Shown: positions 7,283 through 14,169, counted from the stretch's first letter. The stretch is DNA of 16,485 bases from an uncultured Lachnospiraceae bacterium (GCA_947175845.1 CAMWOK010000027.1:1-16485), one strand, 5' to 3'. The notes: a model not told the origin generated them from the sequence alone. A program made the numbers and translations.

Positions 7283-8743
7283 TTATATCTCAAACCCTTC
7301 TATTTCTAACATTAGCTGCTCTTTTACTTTCTGCGCGTAGTCCCTCGCCTTGTCGCAGTCAGATTTTCTGATCGCCATCTCCATGCGGAACGCGCTGCGC
7401 TGCAGATCTTTTGAACCGCCGCTTATCAGCTGTTTCAGCATCGTGGCAAAACTCTCCGCCTTCTGCCAGTTCTCCATATCCATACTGATATTGAGTTTCT
7501 CAAAATATTTTTTAAGTTCCCTGACGTTTATCTCGCTGCCCAGCTCATACATCAGATCCTGTTCGCCTGCAATCCTGGTGACATTGCTTGTGTACTTCCA
7601 CTTCCGAATCGAAGGCTCCTGCTCTGCGCTCTCCTGCGTCTGTTCTGTTTTCAGCCTTATCGTGAACGAGAACGTCGATCCCTTTCCCTTCTCGCCCTCC
7701 GCCCAGACTTTGCCGTGCATCATGGTCACGAGTTCTTTCGTGATGGAAAGCCCAAGACCAGTGCCCCCAAACTTTCTGGTTATGGATGCATCCGCCTGCG
7801 AAAAGCTCTTGAACAGTTTATCCTTGTCCTCCGGCGACAGACCGATCCCCGTGTCCACCACCATAAAGAACAGTTCTATCTCATCATTGATCTTTGTGTT
7901 CAGGGAGATCTCCATGCCGACATATCCCTGCTCTGTGAATTTCACGGCATTTGACACCAGGTTATTCAAAATCTGCGTCAGCCGCAGCTCATCTCCGATC
8001 ACCTTGTCCGGAATCTCCTGTGCGACGTTGAGCGTAAACCGAAGCCCTTTTCTCATCGTGAGCATGTTGAACATCTTTTCCATTTTAGATATGAAATCAT
8101 AGAAAGAAAATGGTTTTTCATCAAGCTGGAACTTGCCTGCCTCGAGTTTTGAGAAATCAAGAATATTATTGATGATTCCCTCCATGGTCGAGCAGCAGTC
8201 AAGGATCATTTTCAGATAGTTGATCCGCTGGAAATCCTGCTCCTGTTCCATCATGATCTCCGCGTGGCCCTTGATTCCGTTCACCGGCGTCCGCAGCTCA
8301 TGCGTGACGTTCGCCACAAAAGCGTCGCGCGCCTTCATGGACTCCTGCATCTGCATCGTGGTCTCCTCCACCTTTGCGATGCTCTCCTTATACCGGGTCA
8401 TATCGACAGCCGTGCAGATGATAACCTCCTCACCGTTAAACACAGTTGATACCACGGTTATTTCCACCGGGAAACATGTTTTATTTTTCCGGTACAGCAC
8501 TGTCTCGATCACATCTGTATTCCGAAATGCATCCGTCAGTTCAATGTGGTTGTCTGTCTTCGCAAACACGTTCTGTATCAGTTCTCCGACATACACGCCC
8601 GCAAGCTCATCCGCACTGTATCCTGTGAGCCCTAAAAGCCTGTCGTTGCAATAATTGATACATCCACTCGAATCGCACCTGATAATGCATTCCTGACTGT
8701 GATTCAATATGAAATAAAAAAATTCTTCCCGATTTTCCTGCAT
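7283..8743 (-). CDS. Soluble PAS-domain sensor histidine kinase with degenerate HPt-like C-terminus
   Basis: The 486-residue cytoplasmic kinase has no membrane segment. The N-terminal PAS domain (about 1-120) carries four closely spaced cysteines, C19, C23, C28 and C32. A short helical linker leads to the HisKA domain with phospho-accepting H148 in FVANVTHELRTPVNG. The HATPase domain has N-box N261/N265, G1 DTGIGL at 297-302 and G2 GGTGLGL at 326-332, so it should be active. After a variable linker (about 365-400) the last 70-80 residues are helical and resemble an HPt four-helix bundle. There the usual AHxLKG is ATMLKQ (433-438), with T434 where the histidine should be. It abuts the cheW stop codon and overlaps nothing downstream. 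Probable partners are the stand-alone receiver and the HD-GYP regulator of the same operon. The stimulus is unknown. Confidence 0.93.
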   Translation of the reverse strand: MQENREEFFYFILNHSQECIIRCDSSGCINYCNDRLLGLTGYSADELAGVYVGELIQNVFAKTDNHIELTDAFRNTDVIETVLYRKNKTCFPVEITVVSTVFNGEEVIICTAVDMTRYKESIAKVEETTMQMQESMKARDAFVANVTHELRTPVNGIKGHAEIMMEQEQDFQRINYLKMILDCCSTMEGIINNILDFSKLEAGKFQLDEKPFSFYDFISKMEKMFNMLTMRKGLRFTLNVAQEIPDKVIGDELRLTQILNNLVSNAVKFTEQGYVGMEISLNTKINDEIELFFMVVDTGIGLSPEDKDKLFKSFSQADASITRKFGGTGLGLSITKELVTMMHGKVWAEGEKGKGSTFSFTIRLKTEQTQESAEQEPSIRKWKYTSNVTRIAGEQDLMYELGSEINVRELKKYFEKLNISMDMENWQKAESFATMLKQLISGGSKDLQRSAFRMEMAIRKSDCDKARDYAQKVKEQLMLEIEGFEI

Positions 8744-9262
8744 TTATTCTTCCTCTTCCTCTTCCTGCTTATCGACAAAGTCAAGTGAGTTGTCGCTCAG
8801 AAGTTTTACCGGATCAAGCAGGAGCTTGACATTGTCTCCAATCTTTCCAATGCCTCGAATAAATTTTGCCTGCGCGTTCGATTTTGACACATTTGGAGGC
8901 GGCAGGATATCCTTCTCCTCTATGGATACCACTTCTGAAATCGTCTCGACAATCAGTCCCACAACAACGCCCTGCACATCAATAATGATTATGCAGGTAC
9001 GGTCGTTATACTCAAAAAGAGCCTTTCCAAAGCGATCCGCCACATCGATAACCGGGATAATTTTACCTCTGATATTGATTAGTCCCTTAATAAAATGCTC
9101 CACTTCCGGAATCGGCGCTATAGGCTGCATCTGTATGATCTCATTCACATAGTTAAGCTCTATGCCAAAGACATCGCTTCCTATACAGAATGTCATATAT
9201 TTTCCCTGTCTGGTATCCTCCTGCTCCTCTCCCAGTTCCAGTCCGTCTAACTTCTCGTCCAT
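8744..9262 (-). CDS. cheW: CheW-type chemosensory coupling protein
   Basis: CheW proteins are SH3-like scaffolds that bridge chemoreceptors and the kinase CheA. The 172-residue product has a short acidic N-terminal extension (about 1-20), then the CheW fold: GKYMTFCIGSDVFGIELNYV, the VEHFIKGLINIRGKIIPVID core (about 53-73), GLIVETISEVV and GIGKIGDNVKLLLDPVKLL. It ends in a run of six glutamates whose GAG/GAA codons also create the ribosome site for the next gene. A GGGGG lies about 9 bases before the ATG. No CheA or receptor gene is in the window, so its partners are either encoded elsewhere or the PAS kinase next to it; the latter would be unusual. Confidence 0.93.
   Translation of the reverse strand: MDEKLDGLELGEEQEDTRQGKYMTFCIGSDVFGIELNYVNEIIQMQPIAPIPEVEHFIKGLINIRGKIIPVIDVADRFGKALFEYNDRTCIIIIDVQGVVVGLIVETISEVVSIEEKDILPPPNVSKSNAQAKFIRGIGKIGDNVKLLLDPVKLLSDNSLDFVDKQEEEEEE
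8747..8764 (-). promoter_or_regulatory. Ribosome binding site formed by the poly-Glu codons of cheW
   Basis: Alternating GAA/GAG codons for the CheW C-terminal glutamates give a GAGG at 8752-8755, 8 bases before the kinase ATG at 8743. The order on the minus strand is GAG-GAA-GAA-TAA-ATG: the cheW stop directly abuts the next start. Translation of the kinase is therefore expected to be coupled to cheW. Confidence 0.6.
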
Positions 9263-9294
9263 GCCGGTTTTCCCCCTTTCAACTTATGATTGTC

Positions 9295-9690
9295 TTATGA
9301 AATCAGCCCAAGCTTATCGAGAATGTCTCTCAGCTTCTCCACGTCAATCGGCTTCGCGCAGTACACTGTACATCCAAGGTCAAATGCCATTTTGACATTT
9401 TTCTCCTCGTTGAGTGCAGTCGTCATGATGACCTTCGCCTGATCGCTTGGTGACACATTGTGTTCCCGCTCAATATTGCGTATATTTTTGAGTGCCTGAT
9501 AGCCGTCCATGACGGGCATCATCACATCCAGGCAGACCAGATCGTACGGATCCTCCTCGTCGATTGCCATCATAAACGCGTCAATCGCCTCCATACCATC
9601 CACCGTCACATCACATTCGCCATACTCAGACAAAAATTTTAAGATTGCTTTCCTGCTGGCAAAATCGTCTTCTGCTATCAATATTCTCAT
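9295..9690 (-). CDS. Stand-alone CheY-like response regulator receiver
   Basis: A single-domain receiver of 131 residues with all phosphorylation residues intact: acidic cluster E7/D8/D9, phospho-acceptor D55 in LVCLDVMMPVMDG, switch Thr at T90/T91 and K113 in YCAKPID. It has no output domain, so it should act by protein contact or as a phosphate sink or relay. A GTG at 9717 would give a longer frame, but that overlaps the cheB stop and lacks a ribosome site; GGAGG lies 6 bases before the ATG at 9690, which decides the start. It sits between cheB (24-base gap) and cheW (33-base gap). Because CheB's own receiver is degenerate, this is one of only two phosphorylatable receivers in the operon. 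Confidence 0.92.
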   Translation of the reverse strand: MRILIAEDDFASRKAILKFLSEYGECDVTVDGMEAIDAFMMAIDEEDPYDLVCLDVMMPVMDGYQALKNIRNIEREHNVSPSDQAKVIMTTALNEEKNVKMAFDLGCTVYCAKPIDVEKLRDILDKLGLIS

Positions 9691-9713
9691 AATTTTCCTC
9701 CTATACTTCCTTC

Positions 9714-10745
9714 TCACTGCCGTCTATCCAGCAAATAATATATTTTCTGTGAAATCTGTTCCAATGGCACCTGCCAGTTCACCGCGCCGATCTCGTACGC
9801 CACCTTGGGCATACCATATACAATACAGGTCTTTTCATCCTGTCCTATGGTGCGCGCACCCGCATTTTTCATGGCGAGCAGCCCCTTTGCACCATCGCTG
9901 CCCATGCCGGTCATCAGCACGCCGATCGCCTCTTTGCCAGCAACGCGCGCCACCGACTCAAACAGCGCGTCCACCGACGGACAATGGCCGGTCACCCTCG
10001 GTCCATATTTACATTCTACCTGATATCTGCCGTTAATCTTCACGATGCGCATCTGTTTGTCCCCTGGAGCTAAAAGGATCTGTCCTGGCCTGACCACGTC
10101 TCCCGACTCAGCCTCCTTCACCGCAACTTCCCCCTCGCCGTCCAGCCTCTGCGCATACATTTTCGTGTAGCCCTCCGGCATATGCTGTACCATCACAATC
10201 CCGGGAATATCCTTTTTGAGGCCCCTCACTACAGTGGCGATCGCCTCCGTGCCTCCGGTCGAAGCACCGATCGCGATAATGGATGTCGTCGCGGGATGGT
10301 TTGTGTTACTTCCTGATCTTGCGCTCTGCGCCGCTGCCTGCACGGGATGCCTCTGTGCCGCTGCCAGCCATTCGCCCCCAGCCGCCTTCTTGAGACGATT
10401 GCATATATTTTCATACTCAAGCACCTCAAAATTTTTCCCGCAGGCGACAAAGTCCTTCGCGCCTGCGCGGTAGGCTGCATCCTCACATTGCTGTTCCGCT
10501 ATGACGAGCGTCGCGATACTTCTCTGCGGCATGAGCTTCTCTAAGAACGTAATCCCCGGCATCCGCGGCAGATCATGGCACAAGAGCATCACGTCGGGAT
10601 CACACTCTATGATTTTATCCCTCGCACTGTATGCATTGTTCGCCTCAGACACCACATTCAGATCAGAGTCTGCGCCGAGTATTCCGCAGAGGTGTCTTCT
10701 CATTTCGAGATTTCCCACCACCAGCAACACCTTTAGTTTTTCCAT
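9714..10745 (-). CDS. cheB: CheB-type protein-glutamate methylesterase with a non-phosphorylatable receiver
   Basis: CheB removes methyl groups from receptor glutamates. The 343-residue protein has the standard layout: receiver-like domain (1-120), linker (about 121-152) and methylesterase (153-343). The esterase triad is complete: Ser162 in GASTGGTEAI, His188 in VQHMPEG and Asp284 in TGMGSDGAKG. The receiver has lost its chemistry: the acidic pair is V10/G11 (KVLLVVGN), the phospho-Asp is Cys56 (MLLCHDLPRMPG), the switch Ser/Thr is Ala83 and the conserved Lys is Cys102 (DFVACG). The esterase should therefore not be controlled by phosphorylation in the usual way. AGGG lies about 8 bases before the ATG, and the cheR stop is 15 bases upstream. 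Confidence 0.95.
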   Translation of the reverse strand: MEKLKVLLVVGNLEMRRHLCGILGADSDLNVVSEANNAYSARDKIIECDPDVMLLCHDLPRMPGITFLEKLMPQRSIATLVIAEQQCEDAAYRAGAKDFVACGKNFEVLEYENICNRLKKAAGGEWLAAAQRHPVQAAAQSARSGSNTNHPATTSIIAIGASTGGTEAIATVVRGLKKDIPGIVMVQHMPEGYTKMYAQRLDGEGEVAVKEAESGDVVRPGQILLAPGDKQMRIVKINGRYQVECKYGPRVTGHCPSVDALFESVARVAGKEAIGVLMTGMGSDGAKGLLAMKNAGARTIGQDEKTCIVYGMPKVAYEIGAVNWQVPLEQISQKIYYLLDRRQ

Positions 10746-10760
10746 ACTTTTTTCCCTGCC

Positions 10761-11564
10761 TTACTTTGTGTAAATGGAAGGTCTGACATACCGAAACTGG
10801 GTATTATTCTGGCTCATTGACTCTGTGGAGCCTATAAAAAGATATCCCCCCGGAGCCATTTTTTCGTAGATGTTGTTCAGCAGACGCTCTTTTGTCGGCT
10901 CGTCGAAATAAATCATGACATTTCTGATAAATACTATGTGGAGCGGTTTTCTGAAAGGCAGTGGATTCATCAGGTTCAGCTGCCGGAACAGCACTTCGCG
11001 CTTAAGCTCCTCCTTGACCTGATATTCCTCCTGACTAATCTGCTTAAAAAACCGGCGCACATACTGCTGCGGCAGCTGTTCCACAGAATTCCTGGCATAT
11101 ACCCCCCGGACGGCTTTCTCAAGAACTTTTGTGTCGATGTCCGTCGCAAGCACCTTTGTATCCCATTCACCCTGCTCCAATCCCAAAAAGTCCTTGCAGA
11201 GCATCGCAAGCGTGTACGGCTCCTCCCCGGTCGACGAGGCGGCACACCAGATATGCCAGTCTCTTGCACTCTCCGTGCGCCGCTTCAGCTCAGGAAAAAC
11301 CTCCTGCTTCAGAAACAGAAACTGCTCATATTCCCTCCAAAAATATGTATGGTTTGTTGTTAGGGCGTTCATCAGATCTTCCGCCTCAGGTCCTGTCGGA
11401 AACTTTTCCACACGATCCATAAACTCACTGTAGGAACTGTATCCCTTTCGCTGCATATAACTATCAAGCCTTCCCTGAACCAAAACCCTTTTTTCATTTA
11501 AGTTTATGCCGGCCTTATTCTTTATGTAGGCCGCCACTCTTTGAAATTCTTGTTCTGTTATCAT
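10761..11564 (-). CDS. cheR: CheR-type SAM-dependent protein-glutamate methyltransferase
   Basis: CheR methylates receptor glutamates using S-adenosylmethionine and opposes CheB. The 267-residue protein has the N-terminal helical CheR domain (1-75), the LTTNHTYFWRE motif at 68-78 and the SAM-binding motif WCAASSTGEEPYTLAM at 106-121. It also has the acidic ATDID at 140-144, RNVMIYFD at 214-221 and the terminal LFIGSTESM. All are family-typical, so it should be active. GAAGG is 8 bases before the ATG. It is the first gene of the six-gene unit, directly behind a consensus promoter. No receptor is encoded nearby, so the methylated substrate is unknown. Confidence 0.96.
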   Translation of the reverse strand: MITEQEFQRVAAYIKNKAGINLNEKRVLVQGRLDSYMQRKGYSSYSEFMDRVEKFPTGPEAEDLMNALTTNHTYFWREYEQFLFLKQEVFPELKRRTESARDWHIWCAASSTGEEPYTLAMLCKDFLGLEQGEWDTKVLATDIDTKVLEKAVRGVYARNSVEQLPQQYVRRFFKQISQEEYQVKEELKREVLFRQLNLMNPLPFRKPLHIVFIRNVMIYFDEPTKERLLNNIYEKMAPGGYLFIGSTESMSQNNTQFRYVRPSIYTK

Positions 11565-11594
11565 TTGAGAAACCTTCTATCTGCTTGATGATTT

Positions 11595-11623
11595 ATGCGG
11601 GCAGGGAAATCCTCCACCCGCAT
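11595..11623 (-). other. Hairpin in the 5' leader of the che-like operon
   Basis: A 7-bp GC-rich inverted repeat (ATGCGGG at 11595-11601 with CCCGCAT at 11617-11623) encloses a 15-base loop. It begins about four bases after the predicted transcription start of the operon. No T-run follows, so it is a poor terminator; it may stabilise the mRNA 5' end. It could also act as a weak 3' end for the DJ-1 family transcript arriving from upstream. Confidence 0.4.
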
Positions 11624-11633
11624 TCTATTTCTG

Positions 11634-11662
11634 ATTATAACATTGGAATGGCATATTGTCAA
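11634..11662 (-). promoter_or_regulatory. Perfect consensus SigA promoter of the cheR-to-HD-GYP operon
   Basis: The minus strand reads TTGACA (11657-11662), a 17-base spacer, then TATAAT (11634-11639), and the spacer ends in TGT, giving an extended -10 as well. Transcription should start near 11627, about 63 bases before the cheR ATG. The TGA inside the -35 TTGACA is the stop codon of the preceding DJ-1 family gene. It resembles a housekeeping promoter, not the SigD flagellar/chemotaxis type. Confidence 0.85.
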
Positions 11663-12234
11663 AATTTTTGTTCTGTCACCGGGTGCACGACGCTCTCACC
11701 AAGCCCGTTGGCCGTCTCCCGATCCAGCAGTGCTGCCACAATCTCGAGCGCAAAGTCAATCGCCGTCCCCACGCCGCGGCTTGTTATGATCGTCCCGGAC
11801 TTCACGACAGATCTGTCACAGCACGCGTCCGCGCCATTTTGAAGCAGTTCGTCCTCCATCCCCGGATAGATACATGCCTGCTTCCCCCGCAGAAGCCCCA
11901 TGCGTGCAAAAACGCCCGGCGCCGCGCAGATTGCCGCAATATGCCCGCCGCTCCCGTAAAATGACCGGATCGCTTCCGTCAGCTGTGCGCATGCCTCAAG
12001 ATTTTTGGTTCCCGGCATCCCGCCTGGAAGAATCAGGATATCAAACGACCCGCAGTCTAAGTCGTCGATCCCCGCGTTCATCTCCACTGTGATCTGATGA
12101 CTGCCTGTCACCGTTCTGCTGTTGTCCGTCGAGACACAGACTGTCTCAATCCCCGCGCGCCTGAGCAAATCCACTGTGGTGAGCGCCTCCACCTCCTCAA
12201 ATCCAGTCGCAAAAAATACTGCTGCCCTCTTCAT
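11659..12234 (-). CDS. DJ-1/PfpI (ThiJ) family protein
   Basis: The 191-residue protein has the DJ-1 fold: N-terminal AAVFFATGFEEVEALT with conserved Glu14, the FDILILPGGMPGT segment at about 64-76, and the nucleophile elbow AAICAAPGVF with Cys103. Members include protein/nucleotide deglycase or glyoxalase III-like enzymes and oxidative-stress proteins. The exact substrate cannot be read from sequence. AAAGGA lies about 11 bases before the ATG. The gene's stop codon lies within the -35 hexamer of the che-like operon promoter, so the two units are physically interlocked though probably transcribed separately. Confidence 0.93.
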   Translation of the reverse strand: MKRAAVFFATGFEEVEALTTVDLLRRAGIETVCVSTDNSRTVTGSHQITVEMNAGIDDLDCGSFDILILPGGMPGTKNLEACAQLTEAIRSFYGSGGHIAAICAAPGVFARMGLLRGKQACIYPGMEDELLQNGADACCDRSVVKSGTIITSRGVGTAIDFALEIVAALLDRETANGLGESVVHPVTEQKF

Positions 12235-12293
12235 AATTGTATTGTTCCTTTCTCCATTTCATTTCGTTCAATGACCATTCTGGCAATACCAAC

Positions 12294-12302
12294 ATTCTAC
12301 CA
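12294..12302 (-). promoter_or_regulatory. Candidate extended -10 promoter of the DJ-1 family gene
   Basis: The minus strand reads TGGTAGAAT: a five-of-six -10 hexamer (TAGAAT at 12294-12299) with the extended TGn. The -35 region is weak. It lies 60 bases before the ATG and after the dinB terminator, where a promoter is expected. Confidence 0.33.
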
Positions 12303-12338
12303 CACTATATGAAATTAGAAAAGATCTATCTAACTAAA

Positions 12339-12380
12339 TATAACCCGCACGAACTACCCTCATGTTTCGCGTGGGTTATA
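12339..12380 (-). terminator. Terminator-like hairpin overlapping the end of dinB
   Basis: An 8-bp perfect stem, TATAACCC with GGGTTATA, extends inward with a G-T pair, a C-G pair, one A-C mismatch and two more G-C pairs (arms 12339-12351 and 12368-12380). One arm is the last coding triplets of dinB and the loop contains its stop codon. On the minus strand it is followed by TTTAGTTAG, a weak T-tract. Confidence 0.5.
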
Positions 12381-13607
12381 CTGGTTCTTCCCGGCGCTGT
12401 CCTGGCACAAAAACGACGCGCGCCTGACGGCATCTGAACCGTATTTTTCCCGGATGCTGTCCATCGCCCTGTCGAGCTTCTCGAACTTCTCATAGCTGCC
12501 GTCGTCGAGGAGTGAGAGCTGTCTGCCATCACTGGCCTGCCGGATGCGGCTGGTCTGAATCCCAAGCAGCCTGACGGGCCTGCCGTCCCACAATTCCTCG
12601 AACAGTCTGCACGCCGTGGCGTAGATTTCGTTGGTTATGTTCGTCGCGTGCAGTAGTTCGCACTGGTGTGACACACGCGACAGATCGCTGTACCGGATGT
12701 TGACAGCCACAACCTCCGCTTTCGCCTCGTCACTGCGCAGACGCCGCCCCACAGTATCCGCCAGCGACATCAGCACCATGTTCGCGGAGGACTCGTCCGT
12801 CACGTCAAAGGCGATCGTCGTGGCATTTCCGTAGCTTTTGTTGTCAGCCGGCTCGGGCTCTATGATGGATGCGCCCTCCCCGTTTGCAAATTTCCACACT
12901 GCCTCGCCCTGCTTTTTCAGCGCCCCGCGCAGAATCTGCGGGTCCGTGTTGGCGAGTTCTCCGATGGTATGTATCCCCAGTGTGTGCAGCGTCCGCTCTG
13001 TCGATCTCCCCACCAGAAACAAATCCCTCACAGGAAGCTGCCACATCTTATCCGGAATCTCGTGTGGAAAAAGTGTGTGCACCAGATTTGGCTTCCGAAA
13101 ATCGCTCGCCATCTTTGCGAGCAGCTTGTTTGTGGAGATCCCCACATTTACCGTAAACCCCAGCTCCCGGCAGATCGTGTCCTTGATCCGCGCAGCCGCC
13201 TCCACGGGCGGGCCAAAAAGCTTCTCCGTCCCGGTCATATCGACAAAGCACTCGTCGATGCTGCACTGTTCGACAGCGTCTGAGTACCGCTCAAGAATGG
13301 CTATAAATGCCCTGGAATACTCCCGGTATATCCCGTGCCTGGCCGGCACCAGCACCAGATTCGGGCACTTTTTGAGCGCGTCCGTGATCGGCTCCCCCGT
13401 CTGCACCTTATACTTTTTGGCGGGAATGGACTTCGCCAGTATGATTCCGCGGCGTTTGGAGCGATCTCCTCCCACCGCAGACGGAATCTCCCGCAAATCC
13501 ACCGCAGACCCCGGAAACTGCTCTGGGTGCTTTAAGCGCTCCACCGCCTCCCAGGACAGAAACGCACTGTTGACATCAATGTGAAAAATCAGTTTTTCCG
13601 CCGGCAT
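12360..13607 (-). CDS. dinB: DNA polymerase IV, Y-family translesion polymerase
   Basis: Error-prone polymerase that copies past damaged bases. At 415 residues it is slightly longer than E. coli DinB (351). The start MPAEKLIFHIDVNSAFLSWE carries catalytic Asp11, and CSIDECFVDMTG carries D118/E119, so the three metal ligands are present. The palm/thumb boundary (VGISTNKLLAKMAS), the HhH thumb (LGIHTIGELANTD) and the little-finger domain (SYGNATTIAFDVTDESSANM) follow. The extreme C-terminus (NQYNPRET) shows no obvious QLxLF-type clamp-binding motif, but QLSLLDD earlier in the tail (SDGRQLSLLDDG) fits one. AAAGGAGG lies 8 bases before the ATG, 18 bases after the Gx transporter stop. Family members are often SOS-regulated, and a LexA-like site sits at the head of this unit. 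Confidence 0.95.
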   Translation of the reverse strand: MPAEKLIFHIDVNSAFLSWEAVERLKHPEQFPGSAVDLREIPSAVGGDRSKRRGIILAKSIPAKKYKVQTGEPITDALKKCPNLVLVPARHGIYREYSRAFIAILERYSDAVEQCSIDECFVDMTGTEKLFGPPVEAAARIKDTICRELGFTVNVGISTNKLLAKMASDFRKPNLVHTLFPHEIPDKMWQLPVRDLFLVGRSTERTLHTLGIHTIGELANTDPQILRGALKKQGEAVWKFANGEGASIIEPEPADNKSYGNATTIAFDVTDESSANMVLMSLADTVGRRLRSDEAKAEVVAVNIRYSDLSRVSHQCELLHATNITNEIYATACRLFEELWDGRPVRLLGIQTSRIRQASDGRQLSLLDDGSYEKFEKLDRAMDSIREKYGSDAVRRASFLCQDSAGKNQYNPRET

Positions 13608-13625
13608 GACACGCTCCTCCTTTGT

Positions 13626-14120
13626 CTATAGTTCCATCTGATCCAGCACCGGCTTCACCCGGTACGCCACCATCCCAATCAGGCCGCCCGTGACAAGTCC
13701 CGCTGTGATCAGCGCGGGAAAATAGAACGCTACTTTCAGGTTCTGCACCACCAGCACTGCCACCGTCAGCTGTCCGAGATTGTGGCTGACACCGCCGGCA
13801 ATGCTGACACCCACTATCGAAAATCCCTTTGTTTTCCGCATCAGCCCCATCACAAGAAGGCTCAGCATCCCGCCTGCAAGGCTGTAGAGCATCATGGACA
13901 GGCTGCCGAACAGAAACGAGGTGAGCGCGATCCGCATCACCTGTATCGCGGCCGCCTGATAAACCGGCAGTAGATACAGCGCCAGCACAATCACGAGATT
14001 GGCCAGCCCGAGCTTTATCCCGGGTATGCCAAAGCCAAACGGTATCAGTGCCTCCACATACCCAAATATCATCGCCAGCGCCGTCAGCATGGCACAGTGC
14101 GCCGCTCTTCTCGCCGTCAT
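13626..14120 (-). CDS. Gx transporter family membrane protein (heptaprenyl diphosphate synthase component I family)
   Basis: The 164-residue, very hydrophobic protein has about five or six membrane segments. The family motif region IPFGFGIPGIKLGLANLVIVLALY is at about 26-50, followed by SLAGGMLSLLVMGLMRK and GVSIAGGVSHNLGQLTVA. The family is annotated both as Gx transporter and as HepS component I; its architecture resembles small substrate-binding membrane components, and its substrate is not established. Upstream in-frame ATG codons exist, but GGTGG 8 bases before 14120 and the start MTARRAAHCAMLTAL favour this one. It follows the NusG-II protein by 49 bases, a pairing recurrent in Firmicutes, and precedes dinB by 18 bases. 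No polyprenyl synthase gene is in the window. Confidence 0.85.
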   Translation of the reverse strand: MTARRAAHCAMLTALAMIFGYVEALIPFGFGIPGIKLGLANLVIVLALYLLPVYQAAAIQVMRIALTSFLFGSLSMMLYSLAGGMLSLLVMGLMRKTKGFSIVGVSIAGGVSHNLGQLTVAVLVVQNLKVAFYFPALITAGLVTGGLIGMVAYRVKPVLDQMEL

Positions 14121-14169
14121 ACCACATCCCACCTTTTCCCGCTTTCTCCCGTGCCTGCAAAAATGGAGG

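Noticed and set aside
7350..8102. 250-codon rightward open frame opposite the histidine kinase
   Set aside because: Ser/Phe/Ile-rich antisense shadow of conserved HisKA/HATPase coding sequence; no recognisable domain or ribosome site.
9282..9299. Direct repeat CTTATGA-TTGT-CTTATGA between the receiver gene and cheW
   Set aside because: Only two 7-base copies, partly overlapping the receiver's last codons; no promoter or known operator resemblance, likely chance.
11563..11662. c-di-GMP riboswitch upstream of the operon that encodes an HD-GYP protein
   Set aside because: The leader is only about 63 bases and shows none of the conserved GEMM-I or GEMM-II core sequence.
12838..13584. 248-codon rightward open frame opposite dinB
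   Set aside because: Antisense to all catalytic motifs of DinB and has no family resemblance of its own.
13576..14160. 194-codon leftward frame overlapping the Gx transporter
   Set aside because: Gly/Ala/Asp-rich frame-shifted reading of the transporter; the hydrophobic frame matches a known family, this one does not.
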